Assembly: GCA_904501815.1 (NCBI GenBank)
Contig: CAJGCN010000024.1
Location: 1-14,042 of the forward strand
Reading direction: 5' to 3'
Source: an uncultured Clostridia bacterium
GTDB lineage: Bacteria; Bacillota; Clostridia; Christensenellales; Borkfalkiaceae
DNA length: 14,042 nt
Made by a program: the position numbers and the translations under genes. How positions within the stretch are numbered: position 1 is the first letter of the stretch; every line of letters starts with the position of its first letter. Below the pieces are notes generated by a model. The model ran no database searches. It had not been told where the DNA came from and saw nothing but the letters and a program-made list of their open reading frames with translations. Of this stretch, positions 6,670-13,426 are shown one piece after another.

Positions 6670-7333
6670 TGCTTTCCCCGTCTTTTTTGCGTTGTTTTTC
6701 CGCTTGCTTGGCTTCTTCTTTTTCTTCCCATTCTTTGGCAAGAGCCTTGTATTTCCCAACGGGGAAAAAGGCGTCGCGGTCGAAGAACAAAAAGCAAAGC
6801 ACGAGCATTACCGCGCCTGCCGAAATAAAGAAATCGGCAAAATTACAAACACCGAACCCTAAGCGGGAAATATTCACCATATCTCTTACGCCGACTTCCA
6901 GCCCGCGAATTCCTATCGCGCCGACTTCTTCCCATACTTTATAATATACGCGGTCGATTAAATTCCCAGCCCCGCCAGCAACGACTAATACGAGCGAAAG
7001 CCGCAACAAGCTACGCCGTTTATCCGCTTTAAAATATAAAATACTCAAAAGCACCATAACGACCGCCGTCGCTAAAATTACAATCATCTTCGCCAACGGC
7101 GGAGCGTCGCTACCCATACCGTAGGAAATTCCGCGATTATAGGTAAAGTCGATTAAAATCCAATCGGGAATAATGGCAATCGGGGTTGCTTTCGGATCGG
7201 AAAAATAAATTTCCGCCGCCATTTTCGTTAATAAATCAACGATAATCAAAACGCAAAAAATCAACACGCCCCAAAGCGAAGAGCCTTTGAGCGAATACCT
7301 GCCCCCGTCTTTTTTCATTTTTTCCTGTTTCAT
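6662..7333 (-). CDS. lspA: Lipoprotein signal peptidase (signal peptidase II)
   Basis: A membrane aspartic protease that removes the signal peptide from prolipoproteins after lipid attachment. 223 residues with four hydrophobic segments. Family signatures: D33 in IVDLLTK, N66 in TYNRGISYGM, GNLIDRV (123-129) with catalytic D127, and VCNFADFF (162-169) with catalytic D167. It is longer than typical LspA (about 150-170) for two reasons: a long segment between the two catalytic blocks (about 130-155) and a charged Lys/Glu-rich tail after 195 that is probably cytoplasmic. The ATG at 7333 has AAGGA at 6 bases; a TTG two codons earlier is less likely. It starts 9 bases after the pncB stop and overlaps the downstream pseudouridine synthase. 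An lgt-like gene lies in the same operon. Confidence 0.95.
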   Translation of the reverse strand: MKQEKMKKDGGRYSLKGSSLWGVLIFCVLIIVDLLTKMAAEIYFSDPKATPIAIIPDWILIDFTYNRGISYGMGSDAPPLAKMIVILATAVVMVLLSILYFKADKRRSLLRLSLVLVVAGGAGNLIDRVYYKVWEEVGAIGIRGLEVGVRDMVNISRLGFGVCNFADFFISAGAVMLVLCFLFFDRDAFFPVGKYKALAKEWEEKEEAKQAEKQRKKDGESNG

Positions 7334-7342
7334 AGACAATCC

Positions 7343-8797
7343 TTATTTCTTCTTTTTCTCGCCAAAACGGCGAATTCCGTCAATCATTCCCGCTTTTAAA
7401 TCGTATAACTTTTCCGATAAATCCACCTTATACACCTGTGGCATATCTAAGCGCAAATATTCTTCCCAGAACTTAGCAAGCTCGGCTTTCGAAAACGCTT
7501 GGTTTTCCATTGCGGACGGAAAAGTGTAGACGAGTTTTCCCCCTTTCACAATCGTATGCAAAAGTTTTTCCACGCGGAAATTTTTCACTTCGCAACGCTT
7601 CCACGTATCAATCGGGTGGAAAATGGTAATCGGCTCGTCTTCGGGAATACGCTCGTCGTGCAAGGTAATCAAATCGGCAATCGCCATACCGCTTTCTTTA
7701 TCGTAGAGCCGATACAAATTTTTAAAAGAAGGGTTCGTCACCTTTTCCGAATTATCCGAAAGCTTAATTTTAGGCGTAATGCTTCCGTCTTTTTCAATCA
7801 CCGCCGAGAGCTTATACACGCCCCCGAGTGCGGGCAAATCTTCCGAAGTGATAAGTTTCGTGCCTACCCCCCAGATATCAATTTTCGCGCCTTGATGCAC
7901 GAGCGAATGAATTAACCGTTCGTCCAAATCTCCCGAAACGCAAATCTTCGCTTCTTGCAAGCCCGCTTCGTCGAGCATTTTGCGCGCTTTTTTGGAAAAG
8001 TAAGCAAAATCCCCGCTGTCTAATCGTATGCCTTTGGGGGTATGCCCTTTGTCTTTGAGTTCTTTAAGGACTTTAATGGCGTTCGGCACACCGCTACGCA
8101 AAGTATCGTACGTGTCCACCAACAGCAAACAGTTATCGGGATAAATCTCGGCGTACGCTTTGAACGCTTCGTATTCGCTGTCAAAGTCCATAATCCAGCT
8201 ATGCGCCATCGTACCGGCAACGGGAACGTCGAAAGTTTTACCCGCTATCACGTTAGACGTATACGCGCACCCGCCGATTACAGCGGCTCTCGCGCCGTAA
8301 ATTCCTGCGTCAGGACCTTGCGCACGGCGAAGCCCAAACTCCATAACAACCCCCTGCCCGTTGGTTGCGCGACAAATTTTAGAAGATTTCGTTGCGATAA
8401 GCGTTTGGTGGTTGATAATGTTCAAAATCGCCGTTTCGGCAAACTGCGCTTGGATTAAAGGAGCTTTTACCGTTAAAATCGGCTCGCCGGGAAAAACGGG
8501 TTCGCCTTCTTTCACCGCGTACACGTCCCCCGTAAAACGCATATTTTTAAGATATTCCAAAAAATCTTCGTCGAATAAATTTAACGAGCGCAAATACTCG
8601 ATATCTTCTTCGTCGAAGCGCCAATTCAACAAGTATTCCATTGCTTGTTCAAGACCTGCGGCAATAGAATAGGTAATCATTTTATTCCTGCGGAAAAATA
8701 AATCGAACACGACTTCTTCTTCGTGCTTGCCGTGCTTAAAAAAGCCGTAGCCCATCGTAAGCTGATATAAATCGGTTAATAAGGTCAAATTTCTCAC
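7343..8797 (-). CDS. pncB: Nicotinate phosphoribosyltransferase
   Basis: Makes nicotinate mononucleotide from nicotinate and PRPP, the entry step of the Preiss-Handler NAD salvage route. 484 residues, the length of the Bacillota-type enzyme. Visible motifs: LTDLYQLTM (7-15), EFGLRRAQGPD (153-163), GTMAHSW (195-201) with the conserved His, VDTYDT (227-232), GIRLDSGD (256-263) and GVGTKL further on. The start is a GTG at 8797 preceded by GGTGAG at 5 bases; this GTG overlaps the upstream lgt-like stop by four bases (GTGA), a translational-coupling arrangement. It is unusual only in position, between two lipoprotein-maturation genes with which it has no known functional link. Confidence 0.96.
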   Translation of the reverse strand: MRNLTLLTDLYQLTMGYGFFKHGKHEEEVVFDLFFRRNKMITYSIAAGLEQAMEYLLNWRFDEEDIEYLRSLNLFDEDFLEYLKNMRFTGDVYAVKEGEPVFPGEPILTVKAPLIQAQFAETAILNIINHQTLIATKSSKICRATNGQGVVMEFGLRRAQGPDAGIYGARAAVIGGCAYTSNVIAGKTFDVPVAGTMAHSWIMDFDSEYEAFKAYAEIYPDNCLLLVDTYDTLRSGVPNAIKVLKELKDKGHTPKGIRLDSGDFAYFSKKARKMLDEAGLQEAKICVSGDLDERLIHSLVHQGAKIDIWGVGTKLITSEDLPALGGVYKLSAVIEKDGSITPKIKLSDNSEKVTNPSFKNLYRLYDKESGMAIADLITLHDERIPEDEPITIFHPIDTWKRCEVKNFRVEKLLHTIVKGGKLVYTFPSAMENQAFSKAELAKFWEEYLRLDMPQVYKVDLSEKLYDLKAGMIDGIRRFGEKKKK

Positions 8798-9600
8798 GAA
8801 CGCTCACCCCCGTCTACGGTCTTTTCGTTCGTTTCCGCTTGTAAAGAAAGAGCTTTTGCGTTTCGTTTTTCCAAATACCGTAAAAGGAAGAATACCGCTA
8901 CGCCCAAAACCACCATCACCAAACCCCAAAACTGAGAAGGCGTGATGCCGGGAATAAGCTCCCCGCGCGCGTCGTCACGCAAAAATTCTATTAAGAAACG
9001 GAAGATACCGTAGGCAATCAAATACACCGAAAGATTATGCTTAAAATCTTTTTTCATTAAAAGAATAAAACAAACGGCAAACAGCAAGAATAAAAACCCC
9101 GCTTCAAACAACTGCGTAGGGTATACGGGGTTCGGCAAATCCGGGAACTGCACGCCTAAAAAGCTATCCGTTTCTTTGCCGTAGCAACAGCCTGCAAAAA
9201 AGCAACCGACCCGCCCGAACGCGTGCGCGATAATAATGCAACAAGGACACATAGAAATTACTTGAGTTAAACGGGTTTTATAACGTTTTCTAAAAATGGC
9301 GTAGCCGACCAAAAAGCTAACCACCCCGCCGATTAACCCGCCGATAAAGGTAATCCCCCCGTTTAAGTTAAACCCGTCTTCGGGGCTTTCGATATAGTTA
9401 TAGGTCGCTTGAAAAAGCGCGGCAGATCCAAAGCCTAAGACAATCGCAACGATTGCATTGAAAAAAATAAAATCAATAAACGCTTCTTCTATCTTTTTCT
9501 TTTTTCCGTAATAAAACAGCACGCCGAAACACGCGAGAATACCGACGGCAATCATTAAGCCGTATAGATGAAAAATACCAAGTATTTTATCGGGATACAT
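8794..9600 (-). CDS. lgt: Prolipoprotein diacylglyceryl transferase-like protein (Lgt family variant)
   Basis: Lgt proteins attach diacylglycerol from phosphatidylglycerol to the lipobox Cys of prolipoproteins. This 268-residue membrane protein has the family outline: HLYGLMIAVG near the N-terminus (11-20), NGGITFIGGLIGG (80-92), the GR motif (R130), YPTQLFE (160-166) and RFLIEFLRDD (201-210), with R201 and E205 corresponding to conserved Arg/Glu. Two usual residues differ: the HGG motif reads IGG (I86) and GRxGNF reads GRVGCF (C133). Six Cys cluster at 118, 120, 121, 133, 138 and 139. The open frame begins at a TTG at 9678, but that lies in the -35 box; the ATG at 9600 is used here, with AAAGGAG a rather long 13 bases upstream. 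First gene of the operon with pncB and lspA. The family is confident; full catalytic activity is not. Confidence 0.85.
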   Translation of the reverse strand: MYPDKILGIFHLYGLMIAVGILACFGVLFYYGKKKKIEEAFIDFIFFNAIVAIVLGFGSAALFQATYNYIESPEDGFNLNGGITFIGGLIGGVVSFLVGYAIFRKRYKTRLTQVISMCPCCIIIAHAFGRVGCFFAGCCYGKETDSFLGVQFPDLPNPVYPTQLFEAGFLFLLFAVCFILLMKKDFKHNLSVYLIAYGIFRFLIEFLRDDARGELIPGITPSQFWGLVMVVLGVAVFFLLRYLEKRNAKALSLQAETNEKTVDGGERS

Positions 9601-9649
9601 AGTTTTTGGAATACTCCTTTCGTCTTGCGTAAATCGCAATCTTTCTCTT

Positions 9650-9678
9650 ATTATACCATACTTTGAAAAAATCGTCAA
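9650..9678 (-). promoter_or_regulatory. Sigma-A promoter of the lgt-pncB-lspA operon
   Basis: Minus strand: -35 TTGACG (9678-9673), a 17-bp spacer, -10 TATAAT (9655-9650) with an extended TGG just before it. Predicted start near 9643, a leader of about 43 bases. The -35 box is formed by the 3' arm of the folT terminator hairpin. Confidence 0.85.
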
Positions 9679-9698
9679 GGGTTGCCTTGACGATTTTT
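9667..9698 (-). terminator. Intrinsic terminator of folT
   Basis: A perfect 14-bp stem pairs 9667-9680 with 9685-9698 around a 4-nt loop; minus strand AAAAATCGTCAAGG-CAAC-CCTTGACGATTTTT followed by T. It begins 7 bases past the folT stop codon. Its 3' arm contains the TTGACG -35 box of the next operon. Confidence 0.9.
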
Positions 9699-9705
9699 AG
9701 GATTT

Positions 9706-10311
9706 TCACACGATTTTAATATGAAGGGGTTTAATTTTAGGAAGAGTAGGCACGAACACGAAGATTAACGCGTAGTTGACGAAACAACTCAACAGCTGTC
9801 CTTTCACGATAAACCGCGCCACGAAATACTCCCAGTAAGATACGCCTTTGGCGTACATCCACCAAAACGCCGTCGTGTTAATCGCCACGCTACACACCGA
9901 AAAACTCAAGGCGCAAACGGCGAACAGTTTGAGATAAAGCCCCCCTTTTATCGGCAGGGGAAAGCTGACGATAAGCCCTGCAAAAAACGCGCTAAGCCCC
10001 ATAGAAATCCCCACGAAAGGAAGATACATATATCCCCCGCTATTGCACAAAAAACCGAGCAAATCGCCTAAAAAGCAAGAAGCGAACCCGCAAACAGGCC
10101 CTAAAATCACGCCAATAAGGCAGGATACGGCAATCGTGAGCGAATATTGCGTGTCCATAAATTTAAACTCAAAAAACAAGTTCGCAACGACGGAAAACGC
10201 CGTAAGCGCCGCAATATACGCCGTGCGTTGACCGCGAGAACGGCATAAAAGGGTGGAAGAAAAGAGCAATCTTTTCCAAAAGGGAACAATGTTGTTTTCT
10301 TGTGTGGACAT
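9706..10311 (-). CDS. folT: Folate ECF transporter S component FolT
   Basis: A membrane substrate-binding (S) subunit that captures folate and docks to the shared energy-coupling module (EcfT and two ATPases), which is not in this window. 201 residues with about six hydrophobic segments. A cytoplasmic N-terminal stretch ends in SRGQRTAYIAALTA (25-38), the docking-helix region of many S components, and GPVCGFASCFLGDLLGF (71-87) is the typical Gly/Asp segment. The open frame extends 42 codons upstream, but that part is riboswitch; the ATG at 10311 has GGGAGG 10 bases ahead and gives the natural N-terminus. The substrate call comes from the upstream tetrahydrofolate riboswitch, which is known to control folT in Bacillota; from the protein alone I would say only ECF S component. 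Confidence 0.88.
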   Translation of the reverse strand: MSTQENNIVPFWKRLLFSSTLLCRSRGQRTAYIAALTAFSVVANLFFEFKFMDTQYSLTIAVSCLIGVILGPVCGFASCFLGDLLGFLCNSGGYMYLPFVGISMGLSAFFAGLIVSFPLPIKGGLYLKLFAVCALSFSVCSVAINTTAFWWMYAKGVSYWEYFVARFIVKGQLLSCFVNYALIFVFVPTLPKIKPLHIKIV

Positions 10312-10338
10312 AAAATAAAAACCTCCCGATGGAGAGGT
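10312..10338 (-). promoter_or_regulatory. Riboswitch expression platform: terminator / RBS-sequestering hairpin
   Basis: On the minus strand ACCTCTC-CATC-GGGAGGT forms a 7-bp stem (10338-10332 with 10327-10321), followed by TTTTATTTT running straight into the folT ATG. The 3' arm contains the GGGAGG ribosome binding site. The same hairpin can thus hide the binding site and, with its U-run, act as a terminator. Alternative pairings with the aptamer 3' end are possible: GTCCGC at 10376-10371 with GCGGAC at 10342-10337, and CTCCC with GGGAG. Confidence 0.7.
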
Positions 10339-10365
10339 CCGCGAAAAGGCGTAAAACGCCGTCGT

Positions 10366-10462
10366 TGGGAGCGGACGCGCCCAAGTCGCCGCAGGAAAAT
10401 TCCTTTCGTTCACCGACAACGTCCCGTTCGGTGACACTTAACGCGCAAGGGCTACTCTTACC
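10366..10462 (-). promoter_or_regulatory. Tetrahydrofolate (THF) riboswitch
   Basis: The minus strand contains the conserved THF aptamer elements in order: GAGTAG, CGCGTTAAGTG, a TCACCG/CGGTGA stem enclosing AACGGGACGTTGT, ACGAAA, a GGAA/TTCC mini-hairpin, GCGGCGACTTGGGC closing on GCCC, and GTCCGCTCCC at the 3' end. This matches my memory of the THF riboswitch consensus closely. Known examples bind reduced folates and switch off folate transport or synthesis genes. It lies between the promoter at 10472-10500 and folT, which supports both calls. Boundaries are approximate to a few bases. Confidence 0.92.
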
Positions 10463-10471
10463 ATTTTTCTT

Positions 10472-10500
10472 ATTATACAACTTTTAGCCTTTAAGCGCAA
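10472..10500 (-). promoter_or_regulatory. Promoter of the THF riboswitch / folT transcript
   Basis: Minus strand: -35 TTGCGC (10500-10495), a 17-bp spacer, -10 TATAAT (10477-10472). Predicted start near 10465, a few bases before the aptamer. Confidence 0.7.
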
Positions 10501-10562
10501 GCGTTTGAAAGGATTTTTCCTAAAAAATACATAATTTTTTTTGCGTTTCAAAAACTGTTTTT

Positions 10563-11249
10563 ATGGCTCTTATTTTTATTCGGACAATTATCGTTTTCGG
10601 GGTACTTCTTCTTGTGATGCGCCTGATGGGTAAACGGCAAATCGGAGAAATGCAACCCTACGAATTCGTCATCACGCTCATTATCGCAGAGCTTGCTTGT
10701 ATCCCTATGTCAGATATTTCCATTCCTTTATTATACGGAATTACGGCAATGGTAAGCGTGTATCTCGCTCATCAGATTATTTGTTTAATCGACTTAAAAT
10801 TCACGAAAGCGCGGTCGGTTTTAAGCGGTACGCCGAGTATCGTCATCAATAAAAACGGGATTGACGACACGCAACTTAAAAAGAATAATCTCAACGTTTC
10901 CGACCTTTTGGAAAGCTTGCGCGGAGCGGGGTATTTTTCTTTTGATTGCGTTGACTACGCATTATACGAAGCAGGCGGGAGTTTTTCTGCCCTTCCCAAA
11001 CAAAATTACGAACAGATACAAAGCTCTTTACCCGTCATTATCGTCAACGAAGGAAAATTCGACCAAAAAAACGTGTCGCTTACGGGCAAAGACGAAGAAT
11101 ATTTTTTACAAATTTTAAAGGGGCAGGGTTGCGACGAATTAAAAAAAGTACTCGTGATGACGGTAGACGGAAACGGAAACGCCTACTGTCAGGCAAAGGG
11201 CAAAAAATACCGCTCGTTTAAACTAAATTGGGAGAAAAACGCATGGTAA
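10563..11249 (+). CDS. DUF421 (YetF-type) membrane protein
   Basis: A 228-residue protein of the DUF421/YetF family, widespread in Bacillota and of poorly known function. The N-terminal third holds three hydrophobic segments (about 3-20, 35-48 and 54-76) with the family signature RLMGKRQIGEMQPYEFV (20-36). The soluble C-terminal domain begins with RSVLSGTPSIVINKNGID (84-101) and includes NVSDLLESLRGAGYF (111-125). The ATG at 10563 gives the standard family N-terminus, but no Shine-Dalgarno sequence is present in the T-rich leader; a weak promoter (TTGAAA at 10505, CATAAT at 10530) is possible. Its stop overlaps the DUF4363 start by 7 bases. DUF421 and DUF4363 genes occur together in other clostridia. 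Confidence 0.93.
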   Translation: MALIFIRTIIVFGVLLLVMRLMGKRQIGEMQPYEFVITLIIAELACIPMSDISIPLLYGITAMVSVYLAHQIICLIDLKFTKARSVLSGTPSIVINKNGIDDTQLKKNNLNVSDLLESLRGAGYFSFDCVDYALYEAGGSFSALPKQNYEQIQSSLPVIIVNEGKFDQKNVSLTGKDEEYFLQILKGQGCDELKKVLVMTVDGNGNAYCQAKGKKYRSFKLNWEKNAW

Positions 11250-11620
11250 AAACTTTAATTAGTATTTTCATTACGCTCGGTTTACTCGTCGGCATTTCGG
11301 CATACGAGCTATATCACGTGAAAGAAACCTTTGCGATTTTCCACGAAGCACTTGAAAGCCTGTATTATAAAACGGAAAACGAACGCGCTTCGCACGAAGA
11401 CGGAAAAATCGTGCGGAAAATTTGGGTGCGAGAAAAAAGGGATTTGCATATTTGGATTCCGCATACGATTATTGAAAATATTGATTATCAGCTCAACGAG
11501 CTTTTAGGATATTTATACGAATACGATTACCAAGACGCGCTCCCTAAAATCGAAATTCTTTTGGAAATTTCCGAATTTATCCCGCAGACCTATTCGTTAA
11601 GCTTGGAAAATATTCTTTAA
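11243..11620 (+). CDS. DUF4363-family protein
   Basis: A 125-residue protein with one N-terminal membrane segment (about 4-21), followed by a mostly helical charged domain. Its late block HTIIENIDYQLNELLGYLYE resembles DUF4363 proteins, which typically follow DUF421 genes. The ATG at 11243 is used rather than an in-frame upstream start: it has GGGAGAAAAACGC in front and overlaps the DUF421 stop as ATGGTAA, so the two are translationally coupled. The domain would lie outside the membrane. The function is unknown; the pairing suggests a partner of the DUF421 protein. Confidence 0.82.
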   Translation: MVKTLISIFITLGLLVGISAYELYHVKETFAIFHEALESLYYKTENERASHEDGKIVRKIWVREKRDLHIWIPHTIIENIDYQLNELLGYLYEYDYQDALPKIEILLEISEFIPQTYSLSLENIL

Positions 11621-11631
11621 TTTGCAAAACG

Positions 11632-11659
11632 AAAAAACTGCCGATTTCGGCAGTTTTTT
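11632..11659. terminator. Bidirectional terminator between convergent operons
   Basis: A perfect stem AAAAAACTGCCGA (11632-11644) with TCGGCAGTTTTTT (11647-11659). T-runs are present on both strands, so it serves the DUF421/DUF4363 transcript from the left and the UDP-sugar pyrophosphorylase transcript from the right. Confidence 0.9.
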
Positions 11660-11676
11660 CATTACGTAATTTATTT

Positions 11677-12030
11677 TTAAGCAAGCCCGTAAGCATAGAC
11701 GATACGAACGGTTGCATCAAAAATATTATGCAAGAATTTTTTCACGGCTACGTTTGTGGCGTTGTCGATAAAGATACTTTCGTTGCTTTTCATCATTGCG
11801 ACGATTGCGTTGAAGTTTTGGTAGATAATTTGCATATCTTCTTCAATGGCGGTGTACGCGTCTTCCGTACCCGTATGCTGAATAGAATACATTTCTTCCA
11901 CCGTACCGTTCATTTCCTGCAAGATTTTCGTATCGCCGTTTTTTAATACGGTGGCGGTTTGGTGGTTTAAATCGCTTAATAGCTGAATAAACCGTTGAAG
12001 CTTTTCATTCCCTACTAAATCGGTAGCCAT
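11677..12030 (-). CDS. Small helical protein of unknown function
   Basis: A 117-residue soluble protein, predicted almost wholly alpha-helical, with no Cys and no membrane segment. Recognisable stretches are KLQRFIQLLSDLNHQTATVL near the start and a Thr/Glu-rich middle (HTGTEDAYTAIEEDMQ). I recognise no family. The ATG shares a base with the preceding stop (TAATG at 12032-12028), and GGAG lies 10 bases ahead, so it is coupled to the UDP-sugar pyrophosphorylase gene and ends at the terminator at 11632-11659. Coupling suggests a role linked to the enzyme (partner or regulator), but nothing in the sequence proves it. Confidence 0.8.
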   Translation of the reverse strand: MATDLVGNEKLQRFIQLLSDLNHQTATVLKNGDTKILQEMNGTVEEMYSIQHTGTEDAYTAIEEDMQIIYQNFNAIVAMMKSNESIFIDNATNVAVKKFLHNIFDATVRIVYAYGLA

Positions 12031-13259
12031 TAAAGTTGCACTCCGTTTTGCTTTAAAAGCTCGCGCGCAGATTCTACGCTGTCCACGCCCGTCTTGTTTT
12101 TAATGGGCGCAAATTCCTTTTCGCGCACTACTTCGAAAGGCAATACGCTACCCATAGGCTTAATCAAGTCCACCGCAAGCGTTTCGAACTTTTTCCCGTT
12201 TTCCTTTTCGGGCTTACGAGCTACGCCGTCTTCTCCTACACATTCGATTTTCTTTTCTACGATATGCACGGGAATACGCTTATCTACGATTTCTTCAAGC
12301 TTAGAAAGGCGGAAGAGATAGTTCATAATCGCGCCGAAGCCGTACGCCAAATTGCCGTCTGCGTCCTTTTCGTTTGCCATTTCGTCGGTTAATTCATAGT
12401 ATTCGATAATATCGGGCTGTTCGCCGTCAAGGCAAAGCACGCCGACCTTTTCGTAAGGATTATTCTTCGTGATAACCTTTGCTCCGCAGTTCACTCCGCT
12501 TGCAATCGTCGCGCCGACGAACACGGGATCGGCAATGCGTTGAAGTACGTTATCCACCGCGTAGATATTCAGCCATTCCACGCCTTTTTCTTTCAAGTCT
12601 TCGCAAAACCCTGCGCGCTTTAAGGAAGCAAACCAACCACCGTTCCCGTTCGGGGAAAGGGCGGGCGTATCCTTTCTTTCCAAATAGATTTTACCGTTAT
12701 AGTCAACGGCGGGAGCCATATCCTGCTTAAAGAATTTAACTTCCGTTTCGGGATAGCCGAAATAGTCGTGTTCTTTCCAAAAACTCGTCGTTTGTTCGTG
12801 GTTTTTATCGCTCGTCATAATATACAAAGGTACGATTACCCCACATTCTTTAACGACCTCGAGCAAGTTTTTCATTTGTTGTTCAAAGATATATAAAGGC
12901 TTGGTAAGCCCGATATCGTACGCGCCTTTCGGCCCGTCCACGCCGAGCCGAGTGCCCATACCGCCGGCAAGGAGTACCGCTGCGACTTTGCCCTGTTGGA
13001 TTGCCTGTACGCCGACTTTTTTATATTCGGCTTTATTTTTTTCAATATCCGCAAGACGAAGCCCGGAAATAGGACGGATATCGCGGTCCTTTCCGCTCAT
13101 ATCGACGGGATTTTTTAAATCGTTTTCGAACGACCAGTTAATCTCTGCAATCGCGGTAAGAAGCTTTTGCTTGCCCGTTTCGTCTAATTCGTCGTAGTAT
13201 TTCAAAAGTTGCGTTTGTTCTTTTTCTTCGAGCAACGCTTTGATTTGTTCATAGTTCAT
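12030..13259 (-). CDS. UDP-sugar pyrophosphorylase (UDPGP / UDP-N-acetylhexosamine type)
   Basis: Makes a UDP-sugar from UTP and a sugar-1-phosphate (GlcNAc-1-P or Glc-1-P), supplying cell-wall or glycan precursors. 409 residues. The nucleotide-binding loop LAGGMGTRLG (97-106) continues into DGPKGAYDI, then KPLYIFEQQ, SPNGNGG (202-208) and YAVDNVL (233-239). This is the eukaryotic-like UDPGP fold, not the bacterial GlmU or GalU type; the PNGNGG block resembles UDP-GlcNAc pyrophosphorylases. The open frame extends to 13310, but the ATG at 13259 is chosen because GAGGTGG lies a few bases ahead and the upstream 17 codons overlap the promoter. It is followed without a gap by a small unknown gene. 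The sugar specificity is not settled by sequence reading. Confidence 0.92.
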   Translation of the reverse strand: MNYEQIKALLEEKEQTQLLKYYDELDETGKQKLLTAIAEINWSFENDLKNPVDMSGKDRDIRPISGLRLADIEKNKAEYKKVGVQAIQQGKVAAVLLAGGMGTRLGVDGPKGAYDIGLTKPLYIFEQQMKNLLEVVKECGVIVPLYIMTSDKNHEQTTSFWKEHDYFGYPETEVKFFKQDMAPAVDYNGKIYLERKDTPALSPNGNGGWFASLKRAGFCEDLKEKGVEWLNIYAVDNVLQRIADPVFVGATIASGVNCGAKVITKNNPYEKVGVLCLDGEQPDIIEYYELTDEMANEKDADGNLAYGFGAIMNYLFRLSKLEEIVDKRIPVHIVEKKIECVGEDGVARKPEKENGKKFETLAVDLIKPMGSVLPFEVVREKEFAPIKNKTGVDSVESARELLKQNGVQL

Positions 13260-13294
13260 AAAGCCACCTCGTTTTGATTTATTTCCATATTTAT

Positions 13295-13323
13295 ATTCTA
13301 ACAAATCCACGAAAAAAAAGCAA
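13295..13323 (-). promoter_or_regulatory. Probable promoter of the UDP-sugar pyrophosphorylase gene
   Basis: Minus strand: -35 TTGCTT (13323-13318), a 17-bp spacer, -10 TAGAAT (13300-13295). Predicted start near 13288, a leader of about 29 bases containing the GAGGTGG binding site. Confidence 0.6.
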
Positions 13324-13391
13324 GTTTTTGACAGGCTTTTTCAGAATATACCGTAATTTTTTGATAGTTTGTAAAAAGATTTTTCAAACGG

Positions 13392-13420
13392 TTTACTTAT
13401 TTATGTAAATATGCTACAAT
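13392..13420 (+). promoter_or_regulatory. Extended -10 promoter of the HIRAN-like gene
   Basis: -35 TTTACT (13392-13397), a 17-bp spacer, extended -10 TGCTACAAT (hexamer 13415-13420). Seven bases after the -10 box is the A of the ATG at 13427, predicting transcription start at or next to the start codon. Confidence 0.75.
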
Positions 13421-13426
13421 GTGAAT

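Noticed and set aside
6670..6759. 30-codon upstream extension of the pseudouridine synthase
   Set aside because: It is wholly within lspA in another frame, and the Lys-rich translation is typical of a shadow of its charged tail.
7499..8458. Two 138-codon plus-strand frames inside pncB
   Set aside because: They are antisense shadows of a clearly recognised enzyme gene, with low-complexity His/Arg-rich translations.
9601..9678. TTG start giving a longer Lgt-like protein
   Set aside because: The TTG is part of the -35 box and lies upstream of the predicted transcription start; the extra residues do not fit the family.
10312..10437. N-terminal extension of FolT
   Set aside because: The extension is the riboswitch aptamer and its hairpins read as codons; the ATG at 10311 has the binding site.
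13421..13426. GTG start for the HIRAN-like gene
   Set aside because: It immediately follows the -10 hexamer, so it would not be in the transcript.
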